64,000 nt of DNA from Diabrotica undecimpunctata (taxonomy: Eukaryota; Arthropoda; Insecta; Coleoptera; Chrysomelidae), in NCBI RefSeq assembly GCF_040954645.1, contig NC_092808.1, positions 17,799,383 to 17,863,382 on the forward strand, given 5' to 3'. Numbering within the stretch: position 1 is the first letter of the stretch; each line of letters opens with the position of its first letter. The notes under the pieces are model-generated. The model was not told the DNA's origin, searched no databases, and worked only from the letters and a program-made list of their open reading frames with translations. The position numbers were made by a program, and so were the translations under genes. This document shows, one piece after another, positions 32,701 to 46,600 of the stretch.

Positions 32701-35700
32701 CTATCCACGCATTTGTGAATTGTGTCTATGAAGAACTTGGAATACAGTATCTTTGAGGGTTTGCGGCTTACAATATTCCTCCAACCAACTGAACACTCCG
32801 GCAGATAATTCAGAAAAATTATTTACAGAAACTCCACTAAATGTTGCAAAGAGCTCATCCATTATTGCTTGAAACTAAAAAAAATTGTTATTTATGTACC
32901 AAGAGTATTGAGTAAGTTTTTATACATTCAGGCGACGATTTTACAAACGCTTCTAGGCAGAAGGTTTGTATGTCACTCGGAGGCATACACATCTAAAAAT
33001 CAAAATTGAATAACTGATTAAGTTTCAAATAGCACAAGTTTCAGTAGAGTCAATAACTGATTAATTGTTCATTTATGAATAAAAAAGAAAACAAAACTGT
33101 CTGAAAATTTAAAATAGGTATGTAAATAGTAAGAAAAGGTGTAAAAAAATAATGCATAAGTGTTAGTCAACTTCTTTGTAAAGAGTCTAATTGTTTTCAC
33201 TCATTTTAAATTAAACTGTTAAAATCTTGAAATATCCATGTCTGTCTGTCCGTCCGTAACCACAATTCCTCCGGTATTAGAACAAATAGAATGACAAATG
33301 AGAGCTGATAACCGAAAGATGGTATTAAAGGTGAGAAATTTGACCTCGGCTTCCGGTTCCAGAGTTAAAACCGGAAGTACTGTTTTAAAGTCGCTGAAAT
33401 AGTACAAGCGATATATTATTCGACGCGACTTATCAAGACGAAAACAAATATATATTTCTCGTTTTTATATCACTTCCGGTTAAAAAGTTCTACCGGAAGT
33501 ACCGCATTATAGTTGCAGAAATAGTGCATGTGATATATTAATTGATTCGTATTGAAAAGGCATATATTACTTGACACACGATGCAAGGTTGCACGAAGAG
33601 TTCAAAGATCGACTTCCGGTTCTATTTCTATTCTATTTATTACATGGCTGCCAAAAATGTTCAAACACATTCTAATAATTTATCAATACATTTTGTCTTA
33701 CCACTGAAAATTTCACTTCATCTGAAATTCTGGTTTCTGTGTGTCCCGGTTGAGTTTGTTGTGCCTTAACAATTTGTTCATAATTCGTCTGCATTATTCT
33801 TAACGCCACTACTTCTTTTCTTAAAGCATTTCGTTCCTCCTCTTGCTTCTTCTTTTGCATTTGAAGATACTGTATATAGTCTATGGATTTTTGTAGTACA
33901 GTAGCCTTACTTAATTTGTAACCTATAAGAAATAAATAAATGAAGTAATCAAATATAAACTTAATTTAAACATTTTTAGAAAAAACTACCAAATATTCGG
34001 AACTGGATCAACAGTTGTCTTGGATGCCTGTTTTGTTCCATCCTAAATTCATGGCCTGCCCATTTAAGACACTGTAGGCGAAGATACTGAGATAAAGATA
34101 AATATACACTATACTCCCTCTATAACAAACACGGATATTACAGGGTTTCGCTTGTAACGAGGTACATTAGATGTCCCGTGAAATTTCTATTGAACCATAA
34201 CCCTCTGTAGCGAGGCAAATTTAATAATAATAATAATGATAAGATCGCAAAACGTGTTTTTTACGTTTTTGACCCGGCCCTGGCTATAAATATATACCCT
34301 TTTTAACTGCCGCCCGCAATAAACTTCTCATGTTTAATCTACCGACCGATATTGTGTTGTTGGAAATTTACAATTTATGATTCACAAGTGTCAGTGTAGG
34401 GGTTTGACCATTCGCACCTAATAAACTACGTAAAGAGGCGTAAAAACATGACAAATGAAATAAATTGAACGAAAATTTCATTTCACAGTTGTTTTTATCG
34501 TAGATGTTTATCGTTTGTTTCCTGATTGTGCGTTCGCGTCTTACTCCAGATAAAACCCTCAAATTCAAAAATGTTGTATAGGTGGCAAGATATCAAAAGA
34601 AAGGGTACTCGCGTGTGCCATGTCCGGTTCCGAAAAAGGGAAATTAGTCGTCATTGGGAAATCTCAAAAACCACGATGTTTCAGAGGTGTGAATCAGCTT
34701 CCTGTCACATAAAAATTTAATAAAAAATCGTGGATGATAACAGAGATTTTTAGTGGAGAACTTTGAAGTGGGACAGAGAGTTGGGACATCGAAAGATTCT
34801 TTTAATTGTTGACAATTGTATAGCCCATCCGAAAGTTAACAGTTTAAAAAAATTTAACTTCTTTTTTTTAACCCCAAATTGCACATCTGTTCTGCAACCG
34901 ATGGATCAGGGCATCATAAGGTCCCTTAACGTTCACTACAGAAAACTTTTAGTTAAGCAGATCCTGAATAATGTAGAAAACCGTGGTGAATCCCCTGTTA
35001 CTTTATTGGATGCCATAAATTACATCCACAAAGCATGGACACTCGTAGATAAAAAAAAAACATCAGAAAATGTTTCGGTCATGTGGGGTGGACAGAGACT
35101 GAGGTAGAAAACAAAGAAGGTGAATATCCTGTAGCAGAGTGCTTGAGGTTACAACAGCAAGGTCAAGAATTAACTTAACTGAACAATGATGACGAGTTTG
35201 CTGAATTCATTGCCATTGATGATGACGTCATTGTTTGTGATCTTCTGATGGATAGTGAAATTATCGCGGAAGTAATAAATCCGCCAGCGGAGCTCGTTAT
35301 CGTCAGTGACGAAAGTGATGATAGACATCGCAATGAATCCATGCAAGAAGGTCCTAATAGACAAGATGTGGAAAGTGGTTTCACATCTTTAGAAAATATG
35401 ATAGATAGAATAATACTGGACAATTTAAGGCAGTCAAAAATGACAGAGTTTATGTTATCCTTGAAAATACGTTTTATACATAATGTAGTTGGAAAAAAAT
35501 GTAAGTACAGATTTTTTGTTTTACTGTATATCATTTTACAATAAAAGTAAACAACACTTTTTTGTTTTAATGTATTTCATTGACAATAAAAGTAAACAAT
35601 TTTTTTCAAAAACACCATTCAAACAATATTTAGCATCTTATATTGCTCCGAGTGGCTTCACTATAGGAAGATAATGTTTTAGAAAACTACATATTCATAT

Positions 35701-35794
35701 GTATGCACAGTATTATTGTTGTCTGATATAACGAGATCGGCTCATAACGAGGCAATTAGTCTGTCATTTCAGTTCTCGTTATAGAGGAAGTCTA

Positions 35795-35866
<72 letters not shown>

Positions 35867-37160
35867 ATTAAATGAATGCAAAGTGTATATAGGGATGCTC
35901 TATTGATTAAATGTATGATTTTTATATACACTAGGATGCAGTATTAGGAGTAATTTGAGGGATGCTCCATTGATTATTAAGTGTACAGATATAATTTTTT
36001 TATGTCTAAAACATTTTTGAAATGTATTACTCATATAGAGTATATTACTTGAATAAGTTGAAAAAGTTGTTATTACTGTTTTTAAAAATCAGATTCTCTA
36101 GACATGGAGAGTGTAAAGACGCTCTAATGATAGCAGGATATATACCATCTTACCAGAAACATCAGGTTGTTGGCATGTTGGCACTAGTTCTTGCAATGTA
36201 TCATACCCTTTTTTAATTGCATCACGTCTTTTTTGTTCAGCCTGCGTATGAGCTTCTCTCCTGCGTTCTTTGTAGCTCATTGGAGAAGTCTTACTTTCTA
36301 CATCTTCTTCGTCATCTAAAATTAAAAACCCGTAAAAGAAGTAACTTTTATATAATTATCGGATTAATTCATTTAATATAGGAAGCAAAGATAAAATATG
36401 ATTTATTAAAGTGAATGTCTTCCTTTTGGTTTGACCAATCTTTACATGTTATAAAAGGTGTAAGTCTTTTCTTCCCTGGTTTGAAAATTGCCCTTTTATA
36501 TATCTCTGCCTTTTCTAGAAATTGGCCTAAAGATATAACATCTGATTGAACAAAATAGTACATTTTATCTTTTTATTGGTCCTAGAAACTCTTACAAGTT
36601 TTGTTAACCCCTAAACCATCTTTAGATACTTATTTTATACTTCATGCTGCAACTTTTGGTATCAAATCTGGTATCTTCTTTTTCCAGTACAATAAATTAT
36701 AACACTGGTAACATTTATTAAAAACCTATTCTCTTCAAAGGTAGTACAAACTTCATATAGTATTTGTTAGTACAGCATAAGCCTACTCCACAAATCCCAT
36801 TACTTCCTTATACTGTCCTCCCTCTATTCGAGTTCTATATATACTTACCAGTTTCAGTAATATACCATTTTCCTTGCACTTCTGAAATATTTGGTGATGC
36901 ATGTAATGAAACATGGAACAGAACTAGTAAATGAGTATTTCAAGACTTACATAAACGCAATTCAAAAGATGTTCTTTATTACTCAGCAGTGAAATTAGGA
37001 AAATATCTTCTATTTTTTATAATCTCAATTATACCAATATTCAATATGTTGGTACCAAAATACAATGCGTGTTTAACAGTTATATTAAATAAATATAAGG
37101 CGCACCTGAATTATTTACAGAAGATACAGAGTTTGTGTATTTAATATGTTCATGAGGCAT
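32701..37160 (-). CDS. bigmax: Bigmax / Mlx (Max-like protein X), bHLH-zipper transcription factor
   Basis: Four exons on the minus strand: 37160-37106, 36315-36154, 33922-33702 and 32874-32701. Introns are GT-AG in phases 1, 1, 0. The sum is 612 nt, or 203 residues plus stop. The start MPHEHIKYTNS is the first ATG of exon 1. The basic region and helix 1 span about 35-65 (HTQAEQKRR, with E-box contacts H41, E45 and R49). Helix 2 is YKLSKATVLQKSIDYIQYL (74-92), followed by a leucine-zipper-like helix. The C-terminal WMC-type region FQAIMDELF...VFSWLEEYCKPQTL (148-185) is specific to Mlx and its Mondo/ChREBP partners. The protein is expected to dimerise with Mondo on carbohydrate-response E-boxes; that is family knowledge. 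Intron 2 contains a Tigger remnant. The gene is divergent to PLK4. Confidence 0.92.
33230..33640. repeat. Imperfect tandem repeat with CCGGAAGT palindromes, bigmax intron 3
   Basis: Two units about 120 bp apart each contain ACTTCCGGTT, a short spacer and ACCGGAAGTAC, then GAAATAGT and GATATATTA. A third partial ACTTCCGGTT follows near 33613. A GTCTGTCTGTCCGTCCGT run lies at the left edge. The repeated CCGGAAGT octamer equals the ETS-factor consensus; regulatory use is not shown. Confidence 0.65.
34107..35797 (+). mobile_element. Tigger/pogo-type element, internally deleted, bigmax intron 2
   Basis: Ends CACTATACTCCCTCTATAAC (left) and inverted GTTATAGAGGAAGTCTACTG (right) are imperfect inverted repeats next to TA on both sides (34105-34106 and 35798-35799). 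Transposase relics are on the + strand: a block with KGKLVVIGKSQKPRCFRGV (about 34635-34690), then the open frame 34763-35107 with ILLIVDNCIAHP (second catalytic D) and LTPNCTSVLQPMDQGIIRSL (third D). The DNA-binding half and first aspartate are missing. Confidence 0.85.
35798..35864. repeat. (TA)n microsatellite abutting the Tigger end
   Basis: A pure TA tract starts at the target TA next to the right end of the Tigger remnant. Confidence 0.95.
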
Positions 37161-37664
37161 CTTTGCTATTATAGGTGTTTTGATTTACTTGTTTTCCAAA
37201 TAAATCGTACTTTTTGATAATTATATAATTGCGACACACTATACGAAAATACATATGTTAATGAGAATAATCAAATGTAAGCAATGTACCCATCTATAAT
37301 CTATTTAAATCTATAATAAACAAAAACTATAAATCGCAAAATGTTACCAAAACATGACGTCAAGAAATGTCAAAAACATATGACAATTGATTTCATGGAA
37401 ACACGTTTTTGTAATCGTTAAAAAAGAAGAAATGTTGACATTGAAGCTAAAAGTTTAAAGCTTGGCGTAGGTCAATTAATGAGTGTGAGAAGAAGACGAT
37501 GCTGTCAGCAGTTGAAAGGAATTTAAAATTATGTGTAACTTCTATTTGAAGCAAAATCATAAATTAAAATAATACATAAAAAGAAATTGTAAGCACTTAT
37601 ATTTCGAAGAGATTCATATATGTAATTTATTTCAGTGTAATATTGTTTTAAGCATTAAGTAAAA
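37161..37664. promoter_or_regulatory. Shared divergent promoter region of bigmax and PLK4
   Basis: The start codons of bigmax (minus) and PLK4 (plus) are 504 bp apart and point away from each other, so both promoters must lie here or in the adjoining 5' untranslated exons. The palindromic CRE octamer TGACGTCA occurs at 37355-37362. No TATA box could be assigned, and no transposon was seen. Confidence 0.6.
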
Positions 37665-40600
37665 ATGATACCCCTAGGAAGCAGAATTGAGGTTAGTTGT
37701 TTATATACAATTATATAAACATTTATTTATTTAATATGATTTTTAGGATTATCAAGTACAGAATTTATTGGGAAAAGGCGGATTTGCTTCCGTCCACCGA
37801 GCAAGATGTTTAAAAACAGGCATAGAAGTTGCTATCAAAATGGTAAACTTCTGAAATTGTGCACTTCCAAACATTAATGCATTATATACTTTTAGATCGA
37901 TAAAAAACACATGAAGGCCAAAAACATGATAAGTCGTGTAATACAAGAAGTGGAGATACATTTAAGATTAAAGCACAGTTCTATTTTGGAATTATATAAA
38001 TGGTTCGATGATAATGATTATGTGTATTTGGTTTTGGAACTGTGTCCCAATGGAGACTTACAAAATTATTTAAGAGAAAAGGTATAGGTAAATAATAGTT
38101 TGGGAATTATGCAGTATAATATCAAATTTAAATTTCTCAAAATAAGAGCCAACAGTTGGTTAGCAGTTTTAAATAAACCATATCTAACAGCCTTGCAGTA
38201 CAACATTGGTACAGTACAAGACCACTCTTAACCATTTTACAAATCCTTTATTTCAGAATAAAACATATTGCTTGACATAATGGATATTTGGTTTTTCAGT
38301 GTTTCAAAGAACTATATTTTTTAGAGCACTTTAATAGAATATAAATTTCAACATTCTGTATTTGCTCACCAAATTAGTATCTGATTATTCTTTCAACATG
38401 TTAAGTGGTACTATATGAACAAAAATTCAATACACAGTATGTATCTTACTATAGTGTGTGTCTGTATGTAATTACAAGTGTATTATACTGTCAAATTGCC
38501 TATGTTTATAGGGTTAATTTGTAAAATTTAGAATTTATTCAATATTAAATATTCTGGTTAATTTTTTCAGATTAAAAGGAAATAGAACTGGTAAAATTAC
38601 AAAATAAGTCTTTAGGGAAGAGATATTGAGGTTTCAGAACCCAGAAAATTTAAAATATATATTCAAAGGACATACATGAAAAACACAACTTAAAATGTCA
38701 TCAAAGAATAGGGAACTTGACTAAAAGGTCAGTGATGGATAAGAAAAGTAATTTACCTCATAGGTGGGGAAAATAATGTACTTTGATGGTATTTGTTAAG
38801 TGTTGACAAAGTTGTGCTGAGTGTCATAATAACTAGATATAGGATAGTGAAATGTGTACTTAATAGAGAAATTTCATATAGTGTTTGTATGTTACTCACA
38901 TCAAACTAGGTGATAATGAAAGAAAAGCTTTATGCGAACAATGATGGGATATGCTGAGACATATTCTAATCAAATAGAGAGTAATAAAAATTTTAATGCA
39001 AATGTGAGTCAATCCAAAGCAGCTATGAAGAAATACAAGAGGGACAATTGGAACTACAGATAATGCTGAACATGTTACATTTGAACTAGCATTAAAAGTA
39101 GAGCCTTAAATAGACATTCATCATTTCCTAAAGCAATTAAGTCAGCTTGTAGAAAAATATAGAACTAAAGAAGAAATGTTCATAAGGTGTTAATTTATTT
39201 AAAGAGAGATTATTTGATAAAAGGTAAATTCTATAAGAATAATTTAGTACTACTATGAACAGTATTGAATATTGTACAGTCAAAAAATGATATGAGAAGG
39301 GCATATTAAATGCTCAAATAGTAATTACCCATAATGAAGAATCTCTGAAGTTTCTGCAAGGCATAAGAAAGGAAACTTAAAGAAGACACATTGAACAAAA
39401 AAAGACAGGATATGTTTATGAAGGAGATTAATATTGATATACCCTAAACGAAGATATAAACTATGCGATGGGATAAAGGCAAAGATAATTTTAAAATATT
39501 GATCTTGTTTAAGTTGGTGTTCTTCAATTGTAAATTTTATTTTCAGGCTTTGTCAGAAAGTGAAGTCAGCAATATTATGACACAGGTGGTTGAAGGAATC
39601 AAGTATCTTCATTCTTATAACATTTTACATAGAGATTTATCTTTGTCGAATTTATTACTTAGCAGTAATATGAAAATAGTAAGTAAATATTATTTCAACT
39701 CATTGTACAATTTTGCACTGTATTTTTATATTAATGTTTTTGAGGGTAATAATAATTACTCACCAGAATAAATGTTTAGAATAATTTCCTTCACATCACT
39801 ATAAAGATACTACATTTATCTTTACCGACTTTCTCAGAACTTATTTTAAAAGAAGGCTTCTCAATATTCACTATTTCGCACATTTGATAAAAAAATAGGT
39901 CTGAATCACATTAACTTGAATGATAAACTAAAGTTTACACTACAAATAATATAAATTGAGGTACTCTGCCCACTTTTGCGATTATACTACCTACTGTCCT
40001 TTCTTGTTAAATGTTGGTAATCCAACAATAACTGTTTTGGTTCATTGTGATACCATAAGGGATTATAATTTTAATTTTATTCTTGATAGCATATAATCCT
40101 TTACCTGAACATATTGTGGTACAAGGTTTGTCTTTTTAGTTTTGCATATAGCCGCTTGGAGGATGCCAGCAATAAAACCTTCCGACACAAATGTAACCTC
40201 AATCTTTTGTTGGCATAAATCGAGAATTTCATTTCAATACATCAGGTAGAGTAGATACAGTACAATACAGTAGAAGTCAGTCGGAAACTGGATCTTAGCC
40301 GAGAACATTTTTGAGTAATAATTTTTTACAATTTTTAAAGAGGATTATCCCAACAGCAATGACTCGCTGAAATGGTTTCTGTGTTTGGGAATGAAGCATC
40401 AAACAAGTCAATTATTTCCCACTGTCATTGCAAATTTCAACATGGTCGCTCCAGTCTCAGCTATGAATCCAGGTCAGGTCCACCCAGAACGGCAAAACAT
40501 CGATGCGGTTCGTCAGCTAATTAAGGACGACCGCCCTGTAACATACCGGGAGATAGAGAGATCGTTGGGCATTTCAAAGACTTCGATTCAAAAGATCCTA

Positions 40601-43600
40601 CATGAAGAACTGGGTGCTACGAAGTTGGTTTCCTGTTGGATTGCTGATCTGCTCACAGAAAACGTTTATATGCGATAAATCTTGGATTTACTCCTACGAA
40701 CCGGAAAATAAACGCCAATCTGCTGTGTGGGTGTGTCACGATGAGGAAAAACCAACAAAAGTGATCCATTCTCGAAGTGTGTCAAAGAAAATCTGCTCAT
40801 TGGCAACAATTGGCAACTCCGAAAAAGCAACACCCAAAGGTGAATCATTCTACATCAAGAGAATGCAAGTGCTCACACTGCCCAAAATACAGTAGAGTTT
40901 TTGAAGCTTCAAAACATTGAATTGTTAAACCATGAATGTATGCAAAAGTGTATCGATCTTGGTGGGACATATTTTGAAAAGCAATAAAGTACTTTCTTCT
41001 TCTTTATGTGCTGTCTTCTACCGAAGGTTGGCGACCATCAAACGATAGGTTTCTCTGTTTTGTGCCGCATGTATTATGTTCGCGGCTTCTGGTATTTGAA
41101 ACCATTCTCTCAAATTTCTCAGCCAGGATTTCTTCATTCTACCCAAACCTCTTCTACCTTCAATCTTGCCTTCCACGATAAGCTGTAGCAGACTGTACTT
41201 ATCATTACGGAACACATGGCCCAGGTATGACGCTTTCCTCCTTTTAACAGTTGTTAACAATTCCATCTCTTTACCCATTCGTCTTAATACCTCTGTGTTG
41301 GTCACTCTGTCTGTCCAAGGTATTCTCAGTATGCGTCGATACAGCCACATTTCTAGAGCCGCTAACTTCTTTATAGTTGCTGCTGTTAACGTCCACCCTT
41401 CAACTCCGTAAAGTAGCGTAGAGAGTACGTAGCATTTCGTGGCGCGCCATCGGAGGTTAACGCTTAGGTGGCGGTTGCTTAAGAGCTTTCTCATTTTGAT
41501 GAATTTGGATCTTGCTATTTTAATTCGGATCTTAATCTCTACATCTGGGTCCCACTTATCATTTACTGTATATCCCAGATATTTAAATCGGTGTACTCTT
41601 TCAATACGTTCGGCTTCAATATTCAGGTCGATATGTTGAATGTTCTTTTTACTGATCACCATAAATTTAGTTTTCTTTCTATTGATCTTCAGTCCAAATT
41701 GGTTGCCAATTGTATTTACTCTATTTAGCATCATCTGTAAATCTTCGATATTATCGGCCAGTATAACTAAATAAAGTACTTATATATATATACCCGGTAT
41801 TTAGGCGTTCCACGCCCTTCCGGTAGGGATCTATGGAGGAGTATCACCTAGCCGCAAGCCCTTATCTCTTGCCGTACTGCTCCACCATAGGCCGATCAGA
41901 TACCAGCATATTCTAATATGTAAAAATATGTATAAATAAAGTACTTTAAGTCTATATATTTTTTGTCTCTATGGCTATATACAAAACGAAAAAGACAACC
42001 CTCATAGAGGGAAATGTCATTACTGCTAATTTTTTATTTCTAAGATAATGACGTTTTTTGAGTTAATATTAAATTTCTGTTATGGATGATTGGGAATAAT
42101 AACAATTGTTATTGTAGTTTGTCTTCATTTTAATTTTTTTTGTTGAGTTGGTTAGATCTGATTGGACCAGTCATCATTTATTTGTACCTGTCCCAGTTAA
42201 TATACAACTTTGCTTCAACTGCAATTCGAGACGATGTTCTATCTTGCAACATATTATAATATTTATATTTGGTATGATTGATTTTGCCATATTTTTAAAT
42301 ATCTTATGTTTATTATTTTAGAAAATAGCTGATTTTGGTCTAGCAACTCAACTAGCCACCCCAGACGAAAAACATATGACGCTGTGCGGCACTCCCAACT
42401 TTATTTCACCCGAAGTCGCGACAAGAGGATCTCACGGACGGGAAGCTGATGTTTGGGGATTAGGTTGTCTCCTATATACACTACTAGTGGGGTCACCACC
42501 GTTCGATACACCTGGTGTAAAAAGTACTTTAACGAAGATTGTTATGTCCAACTATAATTTACCGAGTTATTTGTCTTCAGAAGCGAAAGATCTTATAAAT
42601 TCTTTATTACAAAAGAATCCAAAAGATCGAATGAAGTTGGATCAAATACTGGAGCATCCTTTTATGAAAAGAGGGCGGGTAAGTTATAATATTAGACAGT
42701 AGTTTGAAGTTAGTTGAAAATATTCTTTTGGTGTATTAGTTTAATGCCTGGCTCAATAAGTCCTGGGATTAACCTTGATATGACGAATTATCCAACATTC
42801 AAAAGCATACTATTAAAATTTCATATCATTCCGATTATTATTTACTAAGTCACAGTACTTGAAGTGACGCTAATTTTGTAATTTTTTATTGTTATTTGAT
42901 GGGAAAAATACCGTCCAAACTAAGTAATAGCTCAAAAAGTGTGATCGGGACTCTGCCCCATCGATTTCAATCATTAAACGATGGTTTGCTGAATTCAAAC
43001 GCTGTCGTACCGACACCAATGGTGTTGAGCGCTCGGGAAGGCCAAATGAGGCAGTTATTTTCGAAAACATCGAAAAAACGCTAAATATTATTATGGAAAA
43101 CCGCAAAGTGAAGTTGCAAGATATAGCTGACACTCTAAAGTTATCAAAAGGTAGCGTTTTTTCTATTATAGACGAACATTTGGGTATGAGAAAGCTGTTT
43201 TCCAAATGGGAATTGAGTCTTGCGTTGTTTGGACATGTTTAATTGGGATAATTGGGAGTTTTTGCGTCGGTATATCACAAAGGATGAAATCGATCCATCA
43301 GTTCACTCCGGAATGAAATCGGTAGTCATCTGAGTGCACAGCAATCCAAAGTTACCAAAAACGTAATAAACCTGTATCCTAACCTAACCTAACCTGTACT
43401 CTATATTTGGGACTCGCAAGGAATTATTCATAGATATATAATATAAATAGATTGACTGCTGTAATACAGTCTCGTTTCCCCAGTGCGACAGAGAAAACTG
43501 ATGCAAAGCAGTCTTTGCATCTCTTTCTAATGGACCGGGTTTATCGACCACGTGACCTAAATGACCAATGAGAAGGTCACGTGGTCGATATACCCGGCCC

Positions 43601-46600
43601 ATTAGAAGGAGATGTAGGGACTGTATTGCAGCAGTCGGTCTCTATGTATTATATATCTATGGAATTATTTTCATTAACTATTTGAAACATGAAGAAACAA
43701 TCAACAGCTACTACTGCGTTGGTTTATTTGAGCGTTGAAGACCGAAATCGCAAACAAAAGGCATCATTTGTTGAAGAGAAAATTGTTGTTTCATGGAGAC
43801 AATGCATCGTGTCAAAAGTCGATGAAAACGATGATGAATGAAGGGTTTTGAATTGCTTTCGCACCCACCATATAGTTTAGATTTGGCCCCCCAGTGACTA
43901 CCACCTTTTTTCAATCTAAAATAAGGTTCCGTGTTCCGTGGCAAGAGATATTGCTCCAATGAGGATTCAATCTTTGAAACTGAAGCCTATTTTGAAGGCA
44001 AAGATAAATCATTGTTTAGGGTAGACCGGGGACAATTGAAACATTTCTGCATTTTGATTTTTTTTTCTCCGCATCTATCGCAAATTTCTAAATTACGAAA
44101 TTAGTTATAAAAAGCGTATCCTATTGTGTTTCCATATATATCACTATATTTTGTCTATATAATGTCATTAATAAGATATTAAATAAAAACTTGAACTTGT
44201 CAAGTTGTTTCAATTGTCCCCGTGGCAGGGACGAATGAAACAGATACCTGGGACAATTGAAACAGCACTAAGACATAGAAAAATAGTGTTTATTCTAGTG
44301 AAAAACATACAATATAAAATATTTTTTATTCTGAAAGGCAATTGTGGCATACGTATAGTTCTTCTTGGCGAGTACACTCTTCATGGGACCAATGACGACA
44401 CTCAGTGCACGGCACCCATTTCTCTCCAGGGCGACTACTACGATATGCTTCCAAGCAAACCAGACAATAGCAATCATCCTCTTCGTCGCTATCACTCTGT
44501 TGCTGATTGTTCTGGCATTGTTTGGTTTTCTTGTATTTTCTAAAAGTTGTATTTGATTCGTCGTTTAACTCAGTCACTTTTTTCTTAACCTGTTTTTTCT
44601 TTTTTGCGTCATATTCCTCTTGGATAGCATTTTTCTCCGGCGTATATGTATAAATTACAGACTTCCTCACTTTTCGTTTGCCAATTGTTTTTCTAGGGAG
44701 CGCTTTCGGCAACGGTCTAACTGCTTCTGGTGAAAATACAACCTGCGATGCTTGAGCAATGCAAGTGCTTGGAGACGCTGGCGGTGTGTGATTTTGTGGT
44801 GATGTTGGCAAGATATCAGCTCTCTTAGTATGTAGAGGATCTTCACTAGGTGCTTCTTGAAGAACGTCAGTGGCATATGGTGTCGTGTTATTAAGAGCTA
44901 GTCTATCCGTGACATATGAAGGTGCAAAATCTAGTTCCGTAAATATGTCTCTATTAAAGGGATATATGCCTGTGCAAGCAAATCCAACTATAATATTTGA
45001 TTGCGTGAGGGCCAACGGTAGAGATAATTTAGCTATGCTGGGTATGTCGTAAATTGTCATCGTTTTTCCTGGATTATTTCTCATCCAAGAATCGCAACTT
45101 GAATTGAAAGCCTTTTTGAAGGGACCGTAGATAGAACGATCCAGAGGTTGCAACTTATGCGAACAGTGCGGGGGAAATGACAAGACGACAATGCCATTTG
45201 TTTTACAGAAATCCAAGCAGCGTATACTTATGGGCGACTGGTGGTTATCAAGTAAAAGCAATACTTTATTTTCGGTTGAAGCGTTAGTATGCTTTTGAAA
45301 ATGATTAAGGTATACCAAGAACTCTTCCTCTTGCATCCACCCGCTCGCGTTTCCCGCTCCAATACACCCCACTGGACCGTCACGGACTAAGTGATCCTTG
45401 TATCTTTTCCGTGGAAAAATAAAAATGGGCGGTATACTGTTACCGATAGCATTGACGGCTAAAGCTATGGTCACCAATGTTTCCCTGTCTCCGGATGTAA
45501 GTGCTCCCACCTGTCTTGTCCCCTTTTCGGCAACAACTTTACTAGGTTTTTGAACCGTCGTTACCCCCGTTTCATCAATATTATATATATCTTTTGGTTC
45601 AAATTTGTACTTATCCATTACATTAGCCAGGTTATCATAAAAAGTTTTACGTTCGTTACATTGAAACTGGTTGCTCTGGAAAGTTGTGGCTTGAGCGCAG
45701 CGGATTGAAAGTTCTGGATTGCGTTTCATAAATCCAGAGAACCAATCTTCTCCTGCCATAGCATTTTGTCTCCAGGTATCAGGCATGTTCAACGAATATT
45801 TCACGGCCAATTGAAAGGCCAATTTCCGAATTTCTTTAGGCGGTAACCCGTAAAATATATGTGCCGCTTTGATTATGTATCCAGCAATGCTTTTTTCCTG
45901 GTCTATGTCAAATACTCGTCTCACGCAATGATAACCCATTGTGACTGGAGTAACGAATCCTTGCTCAATTGCTTTTTTCTTTTTTTTTTTTGATAAATCT
46001 ACTTAATGACACGTAGTGTAGATCAAATTTAGCTGCAGCTGATCTTAAGGACGTGTTATTTTCAGTAACCTCTTTATAGGCTTCTTCATAAACCAAAACG
46101 GGTTTTAAACCCCTTTCCGTTTTTCTCACTCGTACTCGTGGCATCCTAAAACAAACCAAACAGTTAATAGGGCTCGTGAACAAACTACGTTGACAATTTT
46201 TCCAAATTTTTTCTACAATTTCATCTACGTTATCTCACATGAATTTGAGGGGGGTATTAATAACGCCCCTAAAGTGTTAACCACTGGATACTCTACTACA
46301 ACGTACAATAATAAATAACATAAAAGACTACTCTGGGGACAATGGAAACAAGTTTCAATCGTCCCCTATACTATTTGTTTCAATCGTCCCCACGAGACAT
46401 TTTTTCGTAAACACTTAAATATCTTTTCACTCTAGGACAATAGTAATAATTTAAACTGGCCTCCCTAAAGAAGAAATGCCAATTTAACTACAAAAATAGT
46501 CGAAGCTGCATACTTACGTTCCGATATATTGCGTCATCTTTTGTTGTTCAGTGCAAAAGTTTACTTCGGTAGCGGTAAATCACGCTAACGAGAATATACG

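Noticed and set aside
32949..32993. Possible alternative exon in bigmax intron 3 (acceptor-like TTTTTAG before ATGTGTATGCC)
   Set aside because: Exon 3 joins exon 4 in phase to give the conserved KFSVFQAIMDELF junction, so no exon is needed here. An alternative 3' exon cannot be excluded but has no support.
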